This document shows positions 25,107-37,900 of a stretch of DNA of 64,000 nt, piece after piece (positions within the stretch are counted from its first letter, which is position 1; each line of letters begins with the position of its first letter). Source of the DNA: Acipenser ruthenus (Eukaryota; Chordata; Actinopteri; Acipenseriformes; Acipenseridae); NCBI RefSeq assembly GCF_902713425.1, contig NC_081245.1, forward strand, positions 3,771,108 to 3,835,107, read 5' to 3'. The position numbers were made by a program, and so were the translations under genes. The notes below the pieces were generated by a model. The model was not told the DNA's origin. It saw nothing but the letters and a program-made list of their open reading frames with translations, and did not search any database.

Positions 25107-28100
25107 CTATCCTGTGTGAGTTAGCTGGTGTTGTTGAAGGTCACATTTCTGATTAAAACCTTTCCCACAATCAGCACAGTGAAACGGTTTATCTGTACTG
25201 TGAGATAGCTGGTGTGATTGAAGGTTAGATTTCTGATTAAAACGCCTCCCACAGTCAGGACACTCATACGGTTTCTCTCCTGTGTGAATTCGCTGGTGTT
25301 TTTGAAGGTCACCTTTCTGATTAAAACTCCTCCCACAATCAGCACAGTGAAACGGTTTCTCTCCTCTGTGAATTCGCTGGTGTTTTTTAAGGTTACATTT
25401 CTGACTAAAACACCTCCCACAGTCAGAACACAAAAATGGTTTCTCTCCTGTGTGAGTTAGCTGGTGTTTTTGAAGGTTACATTTATGATTAAAACTCTTC
25501 CCACAATCAGCACAGTGAAACGGTTTCTCTCCTCTGTGAATTCGCTGGTGTTTTTTAAGGTTACATTTCTGATGAAAACGCCTCCCACAGTCAGGACACT
25601 CGTACGGTTTCTCTCCTGTGTGAGTTAGCTGGTGTGATTGAAGGTTTCCTTTCTGATTAAAACTCCTCCCACAATCAGCACAGTGAAATGGTTTCTCTCC
25701 CGTGTGAATTCGCTGGTGTGCTTGAAGTAAAGTTTTAAGATTAAAACCTTTCCCACAATCAGCACAGTGAAATGGTTTATTTGTACTGTGAGTTAGCTGG
25801 TGTCTTTGAAGTCCTTGTTTCTGACTGAAACTCCTCCCACAATCAGCACAAAGAAATAGTTTATCTGTACAGTGAGTTAGCTGGTGTGATTGAAGGGTTC
25901 CTTTCTGATGAAAACGCCTCCCACAGTCAGGACACTCATACGGTTTCTCTCCTGTGTGAATTCGCTGGTGTTTTTGAAGGTCACCTTTCTGATTAAAACT
26001 CCTCCCACAATCAGCACAGTGAAACGGTTTCTCTCCTCTGTGAATTCGCTGGTGATTTTTAAGGTTACATTTCTGATTAAAACACCTCCCACAGTTAGAA
26101 CACACAAATGGTTTCTCTCCTGTGTGAGTTAGCTGGTGTTTTTGAAGGTTACATTTATGATTAAAACTCTTGCCACAGTCAGGACACTCGTACGGTTTCT
26201 CTCCTGTGTGAGTTAGCTGGTGTGATTGAAGGTTTCCTTTCTGATTAAAACTCCTCCCACAATCAGCACAGTGAAACGGTTTCTCTCCCGTGTGAATTCG
26301 CTGGTGTGCTTGAAGTAAAGTTTTAAGATTAAAACCTTTCCCACAATCAGCACAGTGAAATGGTTTACCTGTACTGTGAGTTACCTGGTGTCTTTGAAGT
26401 CCTTGTTTATGACTAAAACTCCTCCCACAATCAGCACAGTGAAACGGTTTCTCTCCTGTGTGAATACGCTGGTGTATTTTCAGCTTTTCCCGGTCACTGA
26501 AATTGGTGCCACATTCAGTACAGTGATACAAGATCTGCTCTGAAGGAATCTGCTGGGGAGTTTGTAGGGAAATGAAGTTGCCCTGGGTTGCAGAACTGTC
26601 GGGATGTGGAGTCGCTGTAAATCCCACAGGAAGTGGTCGGCTATCTTGTGCAGAAAGATTCTGAACCGAACGAGTTCTCAGTTTCTTCACATATTCATCT
26701 CGGGGTGTTGACTCTCTGTGTTTCTGCTTACGCTGCAGTTTCCCATCAGTAGAGATTTTGCTCCGGGGTGCTGGAGTGGAGGTGCGTCTTCCTAGATCTG
26801 CTTTAGAAGTGCAGGAAACAGAAGCCAAGGTTACTGCACAGCATTGAATCACAGCCACTTTCCTGCAAGGCTTCACCTCACAGCCATCACTGTTAACAAT
26901 TAGAACATTGAAAAGCAAGAAAGATGATAAACTCTTAATCCTTCACAAAACAATTGCAATTCTTATATAAACTGTATTTTTGACATTCTACTCACAGGCT
27001 GTGCTGCTCGTGGACGGCATCGCTCCTTCCTGAGGGGGGTGATGTTTCCTCTGAATGGACCCCAGCACAGTGCTCTCTTCTCCAATACTAGAACCAGTGT
27101 CTTCAGAGACAAGCTGATTGGGTTTCATGCAGATCTGTTCAGGAGGATAATCTTCACAATGGCTAGATTCCATCTTAACTATATTCTCCTCCAGTGTATC
27201 GACTTTATTTTCTTCACTAACTTCCTCTGTGATGTGAACACACTCCAGCTCTACGGCCTCCTCTTTAATGTGGACAGGTTCAAGTTCAGGGATCTCTTTA
27301 CTTTCTACAATTGTCAGGTCTGTAATCTCCATTATTCTTCCACACCACTCCTGATCACAGATTTCCTCTTGTGTGTAAACAGCTTCTATCACTGGCCCAT
27401 CCTCTGCTTCACTGAAAGCACGTCTCTCTCCAGAATCTGCGTGAAACAAAATGATACATGCTTTTAACTCTCACTGTACAAATAAATACAATCATGTAAT
27501 TCCGTGGAGTTTATAACTGTATGAAATAACACATCATAGATATTTATGCCACAAAGAGTTGTGTTCAGATCCAGTTTTAAACGAGTCCCGTCAGTTACCT
27601 GGATAATATAGATCAGAATTTGGCCTGTGAATTGAAAATATGGTTTGGATTAAAAAATAAAAATGCTGATTGAGAGAAATTATTGATGACAAAAATTAAC
27701 AGCCGTATGTTAAATACAACACAACCCACACCCTGGCGTGTGTTATCTCTTACATGATAAACACACAAACACACACACTGAGCATCAAAAGAAACGTATC
27801 ACTTATATTTTGGATAAAACTCACTAGATGTGATTGAAAAACGACAAACCCTGCAGTGACTTTTTATTGTGCTGATTAACAATTGACATCATGAAGATGC
27901 TGCAAAATGATCTGTCGATCTCGGGCAGTGTTGTGACTCTTGCTCTCCCAGTTGGTGGCGCTGTCATTGACAGAGTGTGTCTGGTTATACCGTCTCGCCA
28001 GGTTTGAAATCGCTGGCAGTGTGAGCACCCAAGACGACGAGCCACAGCACGCTGCCCTAGTCCAGCCTCCAACATGCCGATCGCACGAAGGCGCTGCTCT

Positions 28101-28952
28101 CTTGACAGACGTGGCATATTGTTTTTTTCTGTGATTTTCTTAATTGCTTTTACTCAAGCTTGCAATTCAACAGCTGAAATCGCTCCATATCCAGCGTCCA
28201 ATCAACTGTCTCACTAATTAGGTGATTAAGTGCATCTGCTTCATTCACAGTCACTCAAGAGTGTCGTGGTCATGGATGAATGATCGAGTGATTAAAAAGA
28301 AACAAAAAAACATGTTGTCAATGTCTATCATTTATATACCTTATTTTTTTCGAAAATAAGAACATAAGAAAGTTTCCAAATGAGAGGAGGCCATTCAGCC
28401 CATCTTGCTCGTTTGGTTGTTAGTAGCTTATTGATCCCCAGAATCTCATCAAGCAGCTTCTTGAAGGATCCCAGGGTGTCAGCTTCAACAACATTACTGG
28501 GGAGATGGTTCCAGACCCTCATAATTCTCTGTGTAAAAAAGTGCCTCCTATTTTCTGTTCTGAATGCCCCTTTATCTAATCTCCATTTGTGACCCCTGGA
28601 CCTTGTTTCTTTTTTCAGGTCAAAGAAGTCCCCTGGGTCGACACTGTCTATACCTTTTAGGATTTTGAATGCTTGAATCAGATCGCTGTGTAGTCTTCTT
28701 TGTTCAAGACTGAATAGATTCAATTCTTTTAGCCTGTCTGCATACGACATGCCTTTTAAACTCGGGATAACTCTGGTTGCTCTTCTTTGCACTCTTTCTA
28801 GAGCAGCAATATCCTTTTTGTAACGAGGTGACCAGAACTGAACACAATATTCTAGGTGAGGTCTTACTAATGCATTGTAAAGTTTTAACATTACTTCCCG
28901 TGATTTAAATTGAATGTGTTATAATAGTGATAAGTTTCTTTTGTTGTTAATG

Positions 28953-28995
<43 letters not shown>

Positions 28996-29843
28996 TATAT
29001 AAAATAAAAGCAAAAACAGTGTTTTTTTTTTTTTTCCAAACCTCTTTGTAGATTTCCTCCTACAGAAGGAAACAAACACTAGGGACTGAAACCGTTCTAG
29101 TCAACTGTAGACATCCACATTTGAATTTCCTTCAGCCTCCCGCATTGTGAACACCTCTACCCAAACTTTTTTTTTTCTAAATTTCCAACCGCCCAAATGA
29201 AAAAGTTTCTAAAATGTAAACAGGCATGCTGCGCATTTGGATAAGCCTCTGACGTAGTAGGACAAGGGACGCATCTCTCTCAGGAGGCAGAGCGCGTGGG
29301 GCATTTGGCATTCTACATTATTATTATTATTATTATTAGTTTTTAATTATAACTGTATGAAATAACACATCATGGATATTATATATGCAACATTGTGAAC
29401 GGAGCCTTCTTCAAGGAAACACAATCATTACAGTAGTGCTGTATTTAATTGTATTTTTTTTTAATGACTGGAAGGCATACAAGAACCATAACATTATTAA
29501 ACTCACCTTCAACTCTGATGAATAATCCCTGGTTCTCGTTCCTCTGAAAGTCTTGTTCATTGCAGTCGGGGTTCATGTTTCTGAGAGGTTGTTTAATGTC
29601 TGCATCTGCAGCGTTCATGCATTCCCGCACTGCTTTCAACTCGCTCTCTGATATTTCCAATCTCAGCTTCAGACTTTCATTCTCTTTCTCCTTTCCAGCC
29701 ATTTCCATTCGGAATTCAGTGAATTTGCCGCCGACAACTTTTGTGATTTGGCACAAGACGGTGTCTACAGCCGCTTTCACTGCGTGCTCGATGGTAGAGG
29801 CGAGCTCGTCTTGAAAGAACGACACGGAGACGCTGACGTCCAT
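25107..29843 (-). CDS. Gene 5: 17-finger C2H2 protein, 3 exons
   Basis: The largest product of the cluster, about 822 aa. Coding exons: 29843-29507, 27436-26996, 26797-25107. Seventeen canonical fingers; fingers 2-8 and 9-16 are a duplicated block differing by one extra finger, showing expansion by unequal exchange inside exon 3. Exon 2 has a clean 24-nt in-frame deletion that removes the ERAADGKE stretch. The stop is the TAG in the linker after finger 17, and transposase-like sequence begins within about 12 nt. The family C-terminus and AATAAA are therefore missing, and the 3' UTR must be supplied by transposon-derived DNA. Intron 1 (27437-29506) is enlarged by a Tc1-like fragment and a LINE. 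Confidence 0.82.
27780..28135 (-). mobile_element. Tc1/mariner-like fragment in gene 5 intron 1
   Basis: The minus strand from 28117 begins MPRLSREQRLRAIGML and EAGLGQRAVARRLGCS, the N-terminal helix-turn-helix of a Tc1-like transposase. It then degenerates and jumps to the element's end (CATCAAAAGAAACGTATCAC near 27785). A deletion derivative without a catalytic domain. Its counterpart is in gene 8 intron 1 (49090-49445). Confidence 0.75.
28345..28900 (-). mobile_element. LINE 3' end (reverse-transcriptase C-terminus) in gene 5 intron 1
   Basis: About 150 residues of uninterrupted C-terminal coding: MLKLYNALVRPHLEYCVQFW, then LERVQRRATR, then RRHFFTQRIMRVWNHLPS. This is followed by a 3' tail including AACATAAGAAAGTTTCC. 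It resembles CR1/L2-type non-LTR elements, 5'-truncated as usual. It lies in the same orientation as gene 5. Confidence 0.8.
28958..29032. repeat. TA microsatellite and T-run in gene 5 intron 1
   Basis: A TA run at about 28960-29000 and a T homopolymer at about 29018-29034. The rest of 29040-29340 has no gene and is shared with 47860-48090 in gene 8. Confidence 0.8.
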
Positions 29844-30124
29844 CTTCACTGACTGTTAGCTTGAGACTGATATCCTTTCTGTATTCACGCTTTTATTATG
29901 AATAATATTGGGAGCCTCTCTTTGTTATTCAGTCAGCACTTGACTTATTGAGCAAGTTTCTCTGCTGCTGCAGCTCAACAACCCCACGCAGTCCCACACA
30001 CACAATGTAAACAAACCCGCACACACTTCCGCTTCCTCCCTGCTCCCATGGAGACGAGCGCGGCGTGACGTCACGTTAGCGGATTGGTGCCTCCTGCTGG
30101 AAACACCCGGATGGAAGCTGACGG
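29844..30124 (-). promoter_or_regulatory. Gene 5 promoter and 5' UTR
   Basis: CRE at 30066-30073 and inverted CCAAT at 30083-30087 in the variant ATTGGTGCC context, shared only with gene 9 (others ATTGGCGCC). It is bordered at 30121-30124 by ACGG, the target duplication of the Ginger-like element. Confidence 0.6.
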
Positions 30125-30337
30125 TCTCGTGCCAAATTTGTCCCCCCCTGAGTCATGTGACATGTCAGCGTTCTGTTGCTATGCGCGTCACTGCTTTTGC
30201 TCCACAGATCTTGACACTGACAGTTGGAGTTCGTTGGCGCCGTCGTACAATTGTAATCAAATAATTTCTCTTTTTACAGGACAAATTTGTAATACTGTGT
30301 TTTTTTCCCCCTCAGAAAACTACATTTATCAATCGAT

Positions 30338-30452
30338 ATGGATCACTTGAGAGCGGTATATCGCTACCTCAGCACAGGTGAGTATCCTGAACAAGCCACC
30401 AAAGAGGAGAAGAGGGGTATCAGAAAGAAAGCCAGTACATTCGTTTTGAAAG
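30338..30452 (+). CDS. Short exon of Ginger-like element (integrase N-terminal region)
   Basis: An ATG-started exon of 38 codons ending in a GT donor (AAAG/GTAAAA). The product begins MDHLRAVYRYLSTGEYP, followed by TKEEKRGIRKKAS. This resembles the region just before the zinc-binding domain of Ginger/Gypsy-type integrases and of host genes derived from them. The exon is intact and identical in length in copy C (58420-58306). No downstream integrase exon is found in the element, so it is probably an orphan. Confidence 0.5.
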
Positions 30453-30567
30453 GTAAAAAAAAATAGAGAAATATTGAAAATTAATATTAATACATTATAA
30501 GTTATTGAAGCCGCCCTGTATTTTTGAAGATGTACATCTAAATAAATGATAAACGTGTGTGTGTGTG

Positions 30568-30570
<3 letters not shown>

Positions 30571-30648
<78 letters not shown>
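30571..30648. repeat. Long TA microsatellite in copy B
   Basis: About 38 TA units in the Ginger-like element. The copy C equivalent is at 58124-58190. Confidence 0.95.
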
Positions 30649-30649
<1 letters not shown>

Positions 30650-32204
30650 ATTTTAATTTTTGATTGGTATGGTAGTCTTAGTTTCTGAACTACTGAATTA
30701 CTGCCTGACTTGAGTATTTCCAGGGCAGAGATATCAAAAGTAAATTGGATGTCAGTTCTAACACCCACGTTGTTTAATGTAGTTATATTGAACCAGCTGG
30801 GGAGGGGCTGATTCACTGTATTGAAGTGATATTGTGCCAAATAAGGTGGGTGTAACATGATATAAAAGTACTGTATATGTAATTCTGAAGTGATAAACAA
30901 CTTCACATTTTACGTGTACATGTTTCAGACATTAATGCTTCAATTTCAAATTCGATTTCCATTCCTATTAACTGATATTAGACAATTACATATTATAGAA
31001 GTTGAGAGCATGAAATGTCCGTATGATTTACTGATAACACACGTCACTATAAATTGGTGATGTCATTTTTCGACAGGCAGCTTCTTTAAAGTCCTTCTTT
31101 TTTTGAGGGTTATGTGAGAAGGCATTTTAAAGTTCTGTTAAACCTGCTCCTAACGCCCCACTCCATCGGTAAGGACCTTGACGTGGTGACGGGGCTTTTT
31201 ACCAAAGCTGACCTGCAGTCTAGTGTTTTTTTTTCCACTAATGCTTACGCATTAAGTCCTGGATCGCACGTTACAATGGAAATATGCAATCTGATCATGT
31301 ACTTGTTTTATTGTGAAGAATACAGAAAAAAAAGTTTGCTACATTTTTCAACATGTGCCTTTTTTGTGAATGTCTTTCTGGTTTGGACAACTACACCTGA
31401 TACACAACCCACTAAAATGATTGAGTGCAGATTTCTGCTTGCCCTGCAGTGCTCTGTTAAGGGTTCCCCAGGACTAAGACTGGACAACTCGGATCTAGAT
31501 TGACTTCTACTCTAGCATTTACACAAATCTGACATCCTGTATGCTTCATTAGTTAAGAGCCTGAATTATACACACTAAAGTCAGGGACAATATGTTGTGG
31601 TTAACAATCATATTGCTTCTAGTTCCAAATTTGTACTTTTGAGTGTTTGAAGTTATGGAAGAAACATTCTTACTTTATAGCATATCATATAATTTGGCTT
31701 CATACATATTTAACAAATGCATATACAGTATTACTGATAACAAATGAACAACCACCAATCTGCAGACCTGCTTTGAGAATGACAGGCTCCATTCCAGGAC
31801 GATGCCAATGATCTGACAAACACTGTAGGAAGTGGCAACACATACCATGAGGGTGTATTACTTCATTTTTTAATGACAAGTTATATGGTTAAACTAAGAG
31901 AAATGTGTTTGCAGATTTAGTGCAAGACCATGCATGAATAATGCTAAAGATTAAATCTTTTGACCTGTTCATTCCTTTAATTTTTGACATTCCCTAAATG
32001 TTTCTCACAATATACACTGAAGCTACTGTATAACCTATATTAATCATATTGGTGTAAATAACAATATTTGTTAATCACAAACTTATTGGCACATTTTCAA
32101 TTAAAGTCTGTGTAAGTTAAGGTTAGTCTTAATTGAGTTAGTCACTATTAATCAATTAGAAACCACTACTTATCAATTTAGCAATATTATATAAAAAAAA
32201 AACA

Positions 32205-32690
32205 TTAGTTGTAAAACACGCACAGAAACTGAAGCAAAATAGTTTGTGCACTCAGCACAGCATGGTAAAACAAAGGAGTTGGATCCAGATGTGAGAAAAG
32301 CACTTGTTACAGTAACTACTACAGCAGCAGGGGAATCGATAAAGAGAGTTGAGGGGAAAAAAATTGTAATACAAAAATCCACAATAATCAGGAAGTATTT
32401 GAAGACTAATTCAACTGAAAGCATGGAAAGGAATGGACGTCCCAGGAAAAGTACGACTATAGCATAAAGAACTGTTCGAGCAGCTCGCAAAAATCCACCA
32501 TTAACAGCCAAGGATTTAAAGAAACATCTGGTATAGCAGTGTATGAAATAACTATACAAAGTCATCTAAACACAAAAGGCTTTTACGCGACCTTACCACA
32601 TTTCACAACAATTAAAAAAATAAAAAGCGTCTTGAATGATCTTTAGTTAAGGGTGTCAATAATTTTGTCTGCAACTGTATGTGTAATCAT
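32205..32690 (+). mobile_element. Tc1/mariner-like fragment nested in copy B
   Basis: Counterpart of 1010-1490 with a few substitutions. It carries the helix-turn-helix pieces and a Tc1-type end at about 32660-32685. Confidence 0.7.
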
Positions 32691-32877
32691 GACAACTCCC
32701 TGATTGTGATCCATAAGTACAGCAAGACTATAAACATCAACATGACTACCCACAAATGTGTAGAAATTATTACCAGACTATACTTCAAACTTATTGTTTG
32801 TTATAAACATTTTTTTATTTGAAAAGTTACAATTGTAATATAACGTTTGCCAGTTGTGATCATTTAAGCTGTTCAAC

Positions 32878-32916
<39 letters not shown>

Positions 32917-33238
32917 TACTTATTAGCATATATATATATGTAATTAAACAAGACTTAATGTATTTTATATTTACTGTAAAAGCTATTATGTAATCACGTG
33001 AACAGCAATCAAATAAAATACACAACCATTTATGATACAAAAAACATTGATACATATAAAAAAATAAATATAATACGAATAAAAGCCAATAAAAAAGCAA
33101 ACGTAACTTTCAGTAAGTAAAATGCCGATGTTTTACCCTATCATTTCTGCATCACGAAATCTGATCGTCACGTGACTCGTACGCTAATATGTCACATGAC
33201 TCAGGGGTGGGGACAAATTTGGCAGGGGGGTGAAATTT

Positions 33239-34903
33239 AACATTCAATAGTCTTTAAAACCCTGTTTTTAATAAACTTGTGCTTTGCCTGAAATCTCATT
33301 GCCCAGAAATGCAATAATGGACCTATTTCTCTGATGCATCTGGGATAACGGATCATGAAATGGTGCTTTGGAATCGAATTGCATTATGGGTATAGCTCTC
33401 TGAACAGCTTATGATGTTCTGCAATTAGGTGCTTGAGATACAGTGTCATACCCTCAGTAATCACTGGTGAAAAAACAATATTGAAAATATTTAACAACAT
33501 CAGAAGCAAGCTCCGATTTTTGATTACAATGTCTCCAAATATTACGGGAATATTTTTAATTAAGCAGAATGTTTGAATATTATTATTTATTTCTTAGCAG
33601 ACTCCCTTATCCAGGGCGACTTACAATTGTTACAAGATATCACGTTATTTTTACATACAATTCCCCATTTATACAGTTTGGTTTTTACTGGAGCAATCTA
33701 GGTAAAGTACCTTGCTCAAGGGTACAGCAGCAGTGTCCCCCCACCTGGGATTGAACCCACGACCCTCCGGTCAAGAGTCCAGAGCCCTAACCGCTACTCC
33801 ACACTGCTGCCCGCATAGCATTGAGCTCTATCCCATTGCCAGACTGCTCTAGATTGATCCTTGGACAATTCTTTCTCTCCAAGAAACCATAATTCTAAGA
33901 GTGAATTCTATTAATGATGTCATGCTTGGAGATGACACTGTCAGAGAGAGAGCCAAAAAGCAACTTCATTTCATACTGGGGGATGCCTTCGAGGACATCG
34001 CGCATAATATCAAAAGCAAAATGATCAGAAATGAGAAAGAAACTGTAAGTCATTCAGCAAACAATATCGCTTCATTCCAAAGGAGGAGGGTCATGTAGGG
34101 TCTGCTAACAGATCATTGCAATGCTGTTCATGCAAAACTCTGTCACGTAATATGATGTTAGAATCATCATCGCTGAATACTGACTGAGACGCATTCTTAT
34201 CAATCAAGCAGAGTCGACAGAAAAAAACTGAACTGAAAGATTCCCTGAACCCCAGAAGTGTGTGCACCCCTAAGGTATCTCCTGTGACCTGAGCAACTGT
34301 ACCATCAATTGGTTCTTCAGAAAAAGGAAATTTAATTCCAGTACTTTCAAAATGTTTTTAATCATCAACGTGAGGTTGTGGTATAGCATTAAATCCTTAC
34401 TTTTTAATATCTTCTGTGTGGAACAGTGAAACAAGGTGAATATTCATTAGCGCTGAATCTACCTTTGGTGAAAGATTTCTAAGAATAAAATATAAGCTTC
34501 CAATTTGATGTATCCCTTGCTTGGATCCTAATGGGTTTGCAGTTTCAAAGTCATCCTAGTAAAGTTGTATTTGGAATGCATTTCTATGCCGAGAGAAAAG
34601 TGGATGATTTCCACTTTTCACCAAAAATCTTTATAAACCGCGTTTTGTTCACAGGGTTGTACAATAGGATTACAAATGTCTGGACTCCTAAATATAAACT
34701 TAAAAGATTCTAACAATGGAATATAAATACACTTGTCAGTTACAGGATCGTGATCATGTGCCTGTATCCCGGTTTCTTCTGCTGTCAAATCTTACTCCTA
34801 GAGGGACCTCAACAGACTCCACTACACCTCGTTTTTCACTGAAATGTCTTTTTCATTTAGTTTCAGTATTAATGTTTGTAAATGGATTTTCAAAGCTATC
34901 GGT
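33239..34903 (-). mobile_element. Transposase-like gene remnant downstream of gene 6
   Basis: Minus-strand remnant from the FENPFTN-like part at about 34900 through the DIMRDVLEGV-like region at 33900-34100, to part of the C-terminal coding near 33250-33500. A SINE sits at 33577-33812. The 3' terminus and the whole common block are missing; the sequence joins copy B directly, so a deletion or exchange created this junction. Confidence 0.6.
33577..33812 (-). mobile_element. tRNA-derived SINE, unit 6
   Basis: Full SINE at the same internal position of the transposase-like sequence as in units 5, 7, 8 and 9. Confidence 0.85.
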
Positions 34904-34905
34904 TT

Positions 34906-37900
34906 CTATCCTGTGTGAGTTAGCTGGTGTTGTTGAAGGTCACATTTCTGATTAAAACCTTTCCCACAATCAGCACAGTGAAATGGTTTATCTGTACTGT
35001 GAGTTAGCTGGTGTGATTGAAGGTTAGATTTCTGAGTAAAACGCCTCCCACAGTCAGGACACTCATACGGTTTCTCTCCGGTGTGAGTTCGCTGGTGTGT
35101 TTGAAGGTTACTTTTATGATTAAAACGCCTCCCACAGTCAGGACACTCATACGGTTTCTCTCCTGTGTGAGTTCGCTGGTGTTTTTGAAGGTCACATTTC
35201 TGATTGAAACTCTTCCCACAATCAGCACATTGAAACGGTTTCTCTCCCTTGTGAATTCGCTGGTGTGTTTGAAGGTTACATTTCTGATTAAAACTCTTCC
35301 CACAATCAGCACAGTGAAACGGTTTCTCTCCCGTGTGAATTCGCTGGTGTGCTTGAACGTTACTTTTCTCAATAAAACTCTTCCCACAGTCAGGACACTC
35401 GTATGTTTTCACTCTTGTGTGAATACGTTGGTGTAGTTTTAATCCAGTTGTAAGTCTGAATGTCTTCCCACAATCAGCACAGTGAAATGGTTTCTCTCCC
35501 GTGTGAATTCGCTGGTGTTTTTGAAGATCACCTTTCTGATTAAAACTCTTCCCACAATCAGCACAGTGAAACGGTTTCTCTCCCTTGTGAATTCGCTGGT
35601 GTCTTTGAAGGTCACCTTTCTGATTAAAACTCCTCCCACAGTCAGGACACTCGTACGGTTTCTCCCCCTTGTGAATTTGCTGGTGTCTTTGAAGGCTTCC
35701 TTTCTGATTAAAACTCCTCCCACAGTCTGGACACTCATATGGTTTCTCTCCTGTGTGAGTTAGCTGGTGTAGTTTTAATCCAGTTGCAAATCTGAATGTC
35801 TTCCCACACTCCGTACAGTGATTGGGTTTCTCTCCTGTGTGAACTCGCTGGTGTATTTTCAGCTTTCCCCGATCACTGAAATTGGTGCCACATTCAGTAC
35901 AGTTATACAAGATCTGCTCTGAAGGAATCTGCTGGGGAGTTTGTAGGGAAATGAAGTTGCCCTGGGTTGCAGAACTGTCGGGATGTGGAGTCGCTGTATA
36001 TCCCACAGGAAGTGGTCGGCTATCTTGTGCAGAAAGATTCTGAACAGAGTCAGTTCTCAGTTTCTTCACATATTCATTTTGGGGTGTCGACTCTCTGTGT
36101 TTCTGCTTACGCTGCAGTTTCCCATCAGAAGAGATTTTGCTCTGGGGTGCTGGAGTGGAGGTGCGTCTTCCTAGATCTGCTTTAGAAGCGCAGGAAACAG
36201 AAGCCAAGGTTACTGCACAGCATTGAATCACAGCCACTTTCCTGCAAGGCTTCACCTCACAGCCATCACTGTTAACAATTAGAACATTGAAAAGTAAGAA
36301 AGATGATAAACTCTTAATCCTTCACAAAACAATTGCAATTCTTACATAAACTGTATTTTTGACATTCTACTCACATGCTGTGCTGCTCGTGGACGGCATC
36401 GCTCCTTCCTCCTTTCCATCTGCAGCTCTTTCCTGAGGGGGGTGATGTTTCCCCTGAATGGACCCCAGCACAGTGCCCTCTTCTCCAACACTAGAACCAG
36501 TGTCTTCAGAGACAGGCTGATTGGGTTTCATGCAGATATGTTTAGGAGGATAATCTTCACAGCGGCTAGATTCCATCTTAACTATATTCTCCTCCAGTGT
36601 ATCGACTTTATTTTCTTTACTAACTTCCTCTGTGATGTGATCACACTCCAGCTCTACGGCCTCCTCTTTAATGTGGACAGGTTCAAGTTCAGGGATCTCT
36701 ATACTTTCTACAATTGTCAGGTCTGTGATCTCCATTATTCTTCCACACCACTCCTGATCAAAGATGTCCTCTTGTCCAGCTTCTATCACTGGCCCCTCCT
36801 CTGCTTCACTGAAAGCAGGTCTCTCGCCAGAATCTGCGTGAAACAAAATTATACATGCTTTTAATTCTCACTGTATAAATAAATACAACATTATTATTAT
36901 TTATTTGTTAGCAGACGCCCTTATCCAGGGCGACTTACAATCGTAAGCAAATACATTTCAAGAATCACAGTACAAGTAATAATACAATTAAGAGCAAGAT
37001 AAATACAATGACTTTGGTTCAAGCAAGTACAATCATGTAATTCTGTGGAGTTTATAACTGTATGAAATAACACATCATCGCGAGAGACGTGTTCAGATCC
37101 AGTTTCAAACAAGTCCTGTCATACACAGTGGCTATGTCAATGTATAATCACCTGTACCTGTTCACACAGTGGCCGTGTCAGTGTATAATCACCTGTACCT
37201 GTTCACACAGTGGCTGTGTTAATGTATAATCACCTGTACCTGTTCACACAGTGGCTGTGTCAGTGTATAATCACCTGTACCTGTTCATACAGTGGCTGTG
37301 TCAGTGTATAATCACCTGTACCTGTTCACACAGTGGCTGTGTCAGTGTATAATCACCTGTACCTGTTCACACAGTGGCTGTGTCAGCGTATAATCACCTG
37401 TACCTGTTCACACAGTGGCTGTGTCAGTGTATGATCACCTGTACCTGTTCACACAGTGGCTGTGTCAATGTATAATCACCTGTACCTGTTCACACAGTGG
37501 CTGTGTCAGCGTATGATCACCTGTACCTGTTCACACAGTGGCTGTGTCCGTGTATAATCACCTGTACCTGTTCACACAGTGGCTGTGTCAGTGTATAATC
37601 ACCTGTACCTGTTCACACAGTGGCTGTGTCAGTGTATAATCACCTGTACCTGTTCACACAGTGGCTGTGTCAGTGTATAATCACCTGTACCTGTTCACAC
37701 AGTGGCTGTGTCAGCGTATAATCACCTGTACCTGTTCACACAGTGGCTGTGTCAGCGTATGATCACCTGTACCTGTTCACACAGTGGCTGTGTCAGTGTA
37801 TAATCACCTGTACCTGTTCACACAGTGGCTGTGTCAGTGTATGATCACCTGTACCTGTTCACACAGTGGCTGTGTCAGCGTATAATCACCTGTACCTGTT

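Larger units (their letters stand above)
30125..33238 (+). mobile_element. Ginger-like DNA transposon, copy B
   Basis: Starts TCTCGTGCCAAATTTGTCC after target sequence ACGG (30121-30124). It ends near 33238 within the opposite inverted repeat; the outermost 13 bp or so and the flank are replaced by transposase-like sequence of another element. It holds one short coding exon near the left end, long noncoding DNA, TA and TTA microsatellites and a nested Tc1-like fragment. Nonautonomous as seen. Confidence 0.7.

Noticed and set aside
30571-30906. Open frame ending in a run of IY repeats
   Set aside because: Created by translating a TA microsatellite.
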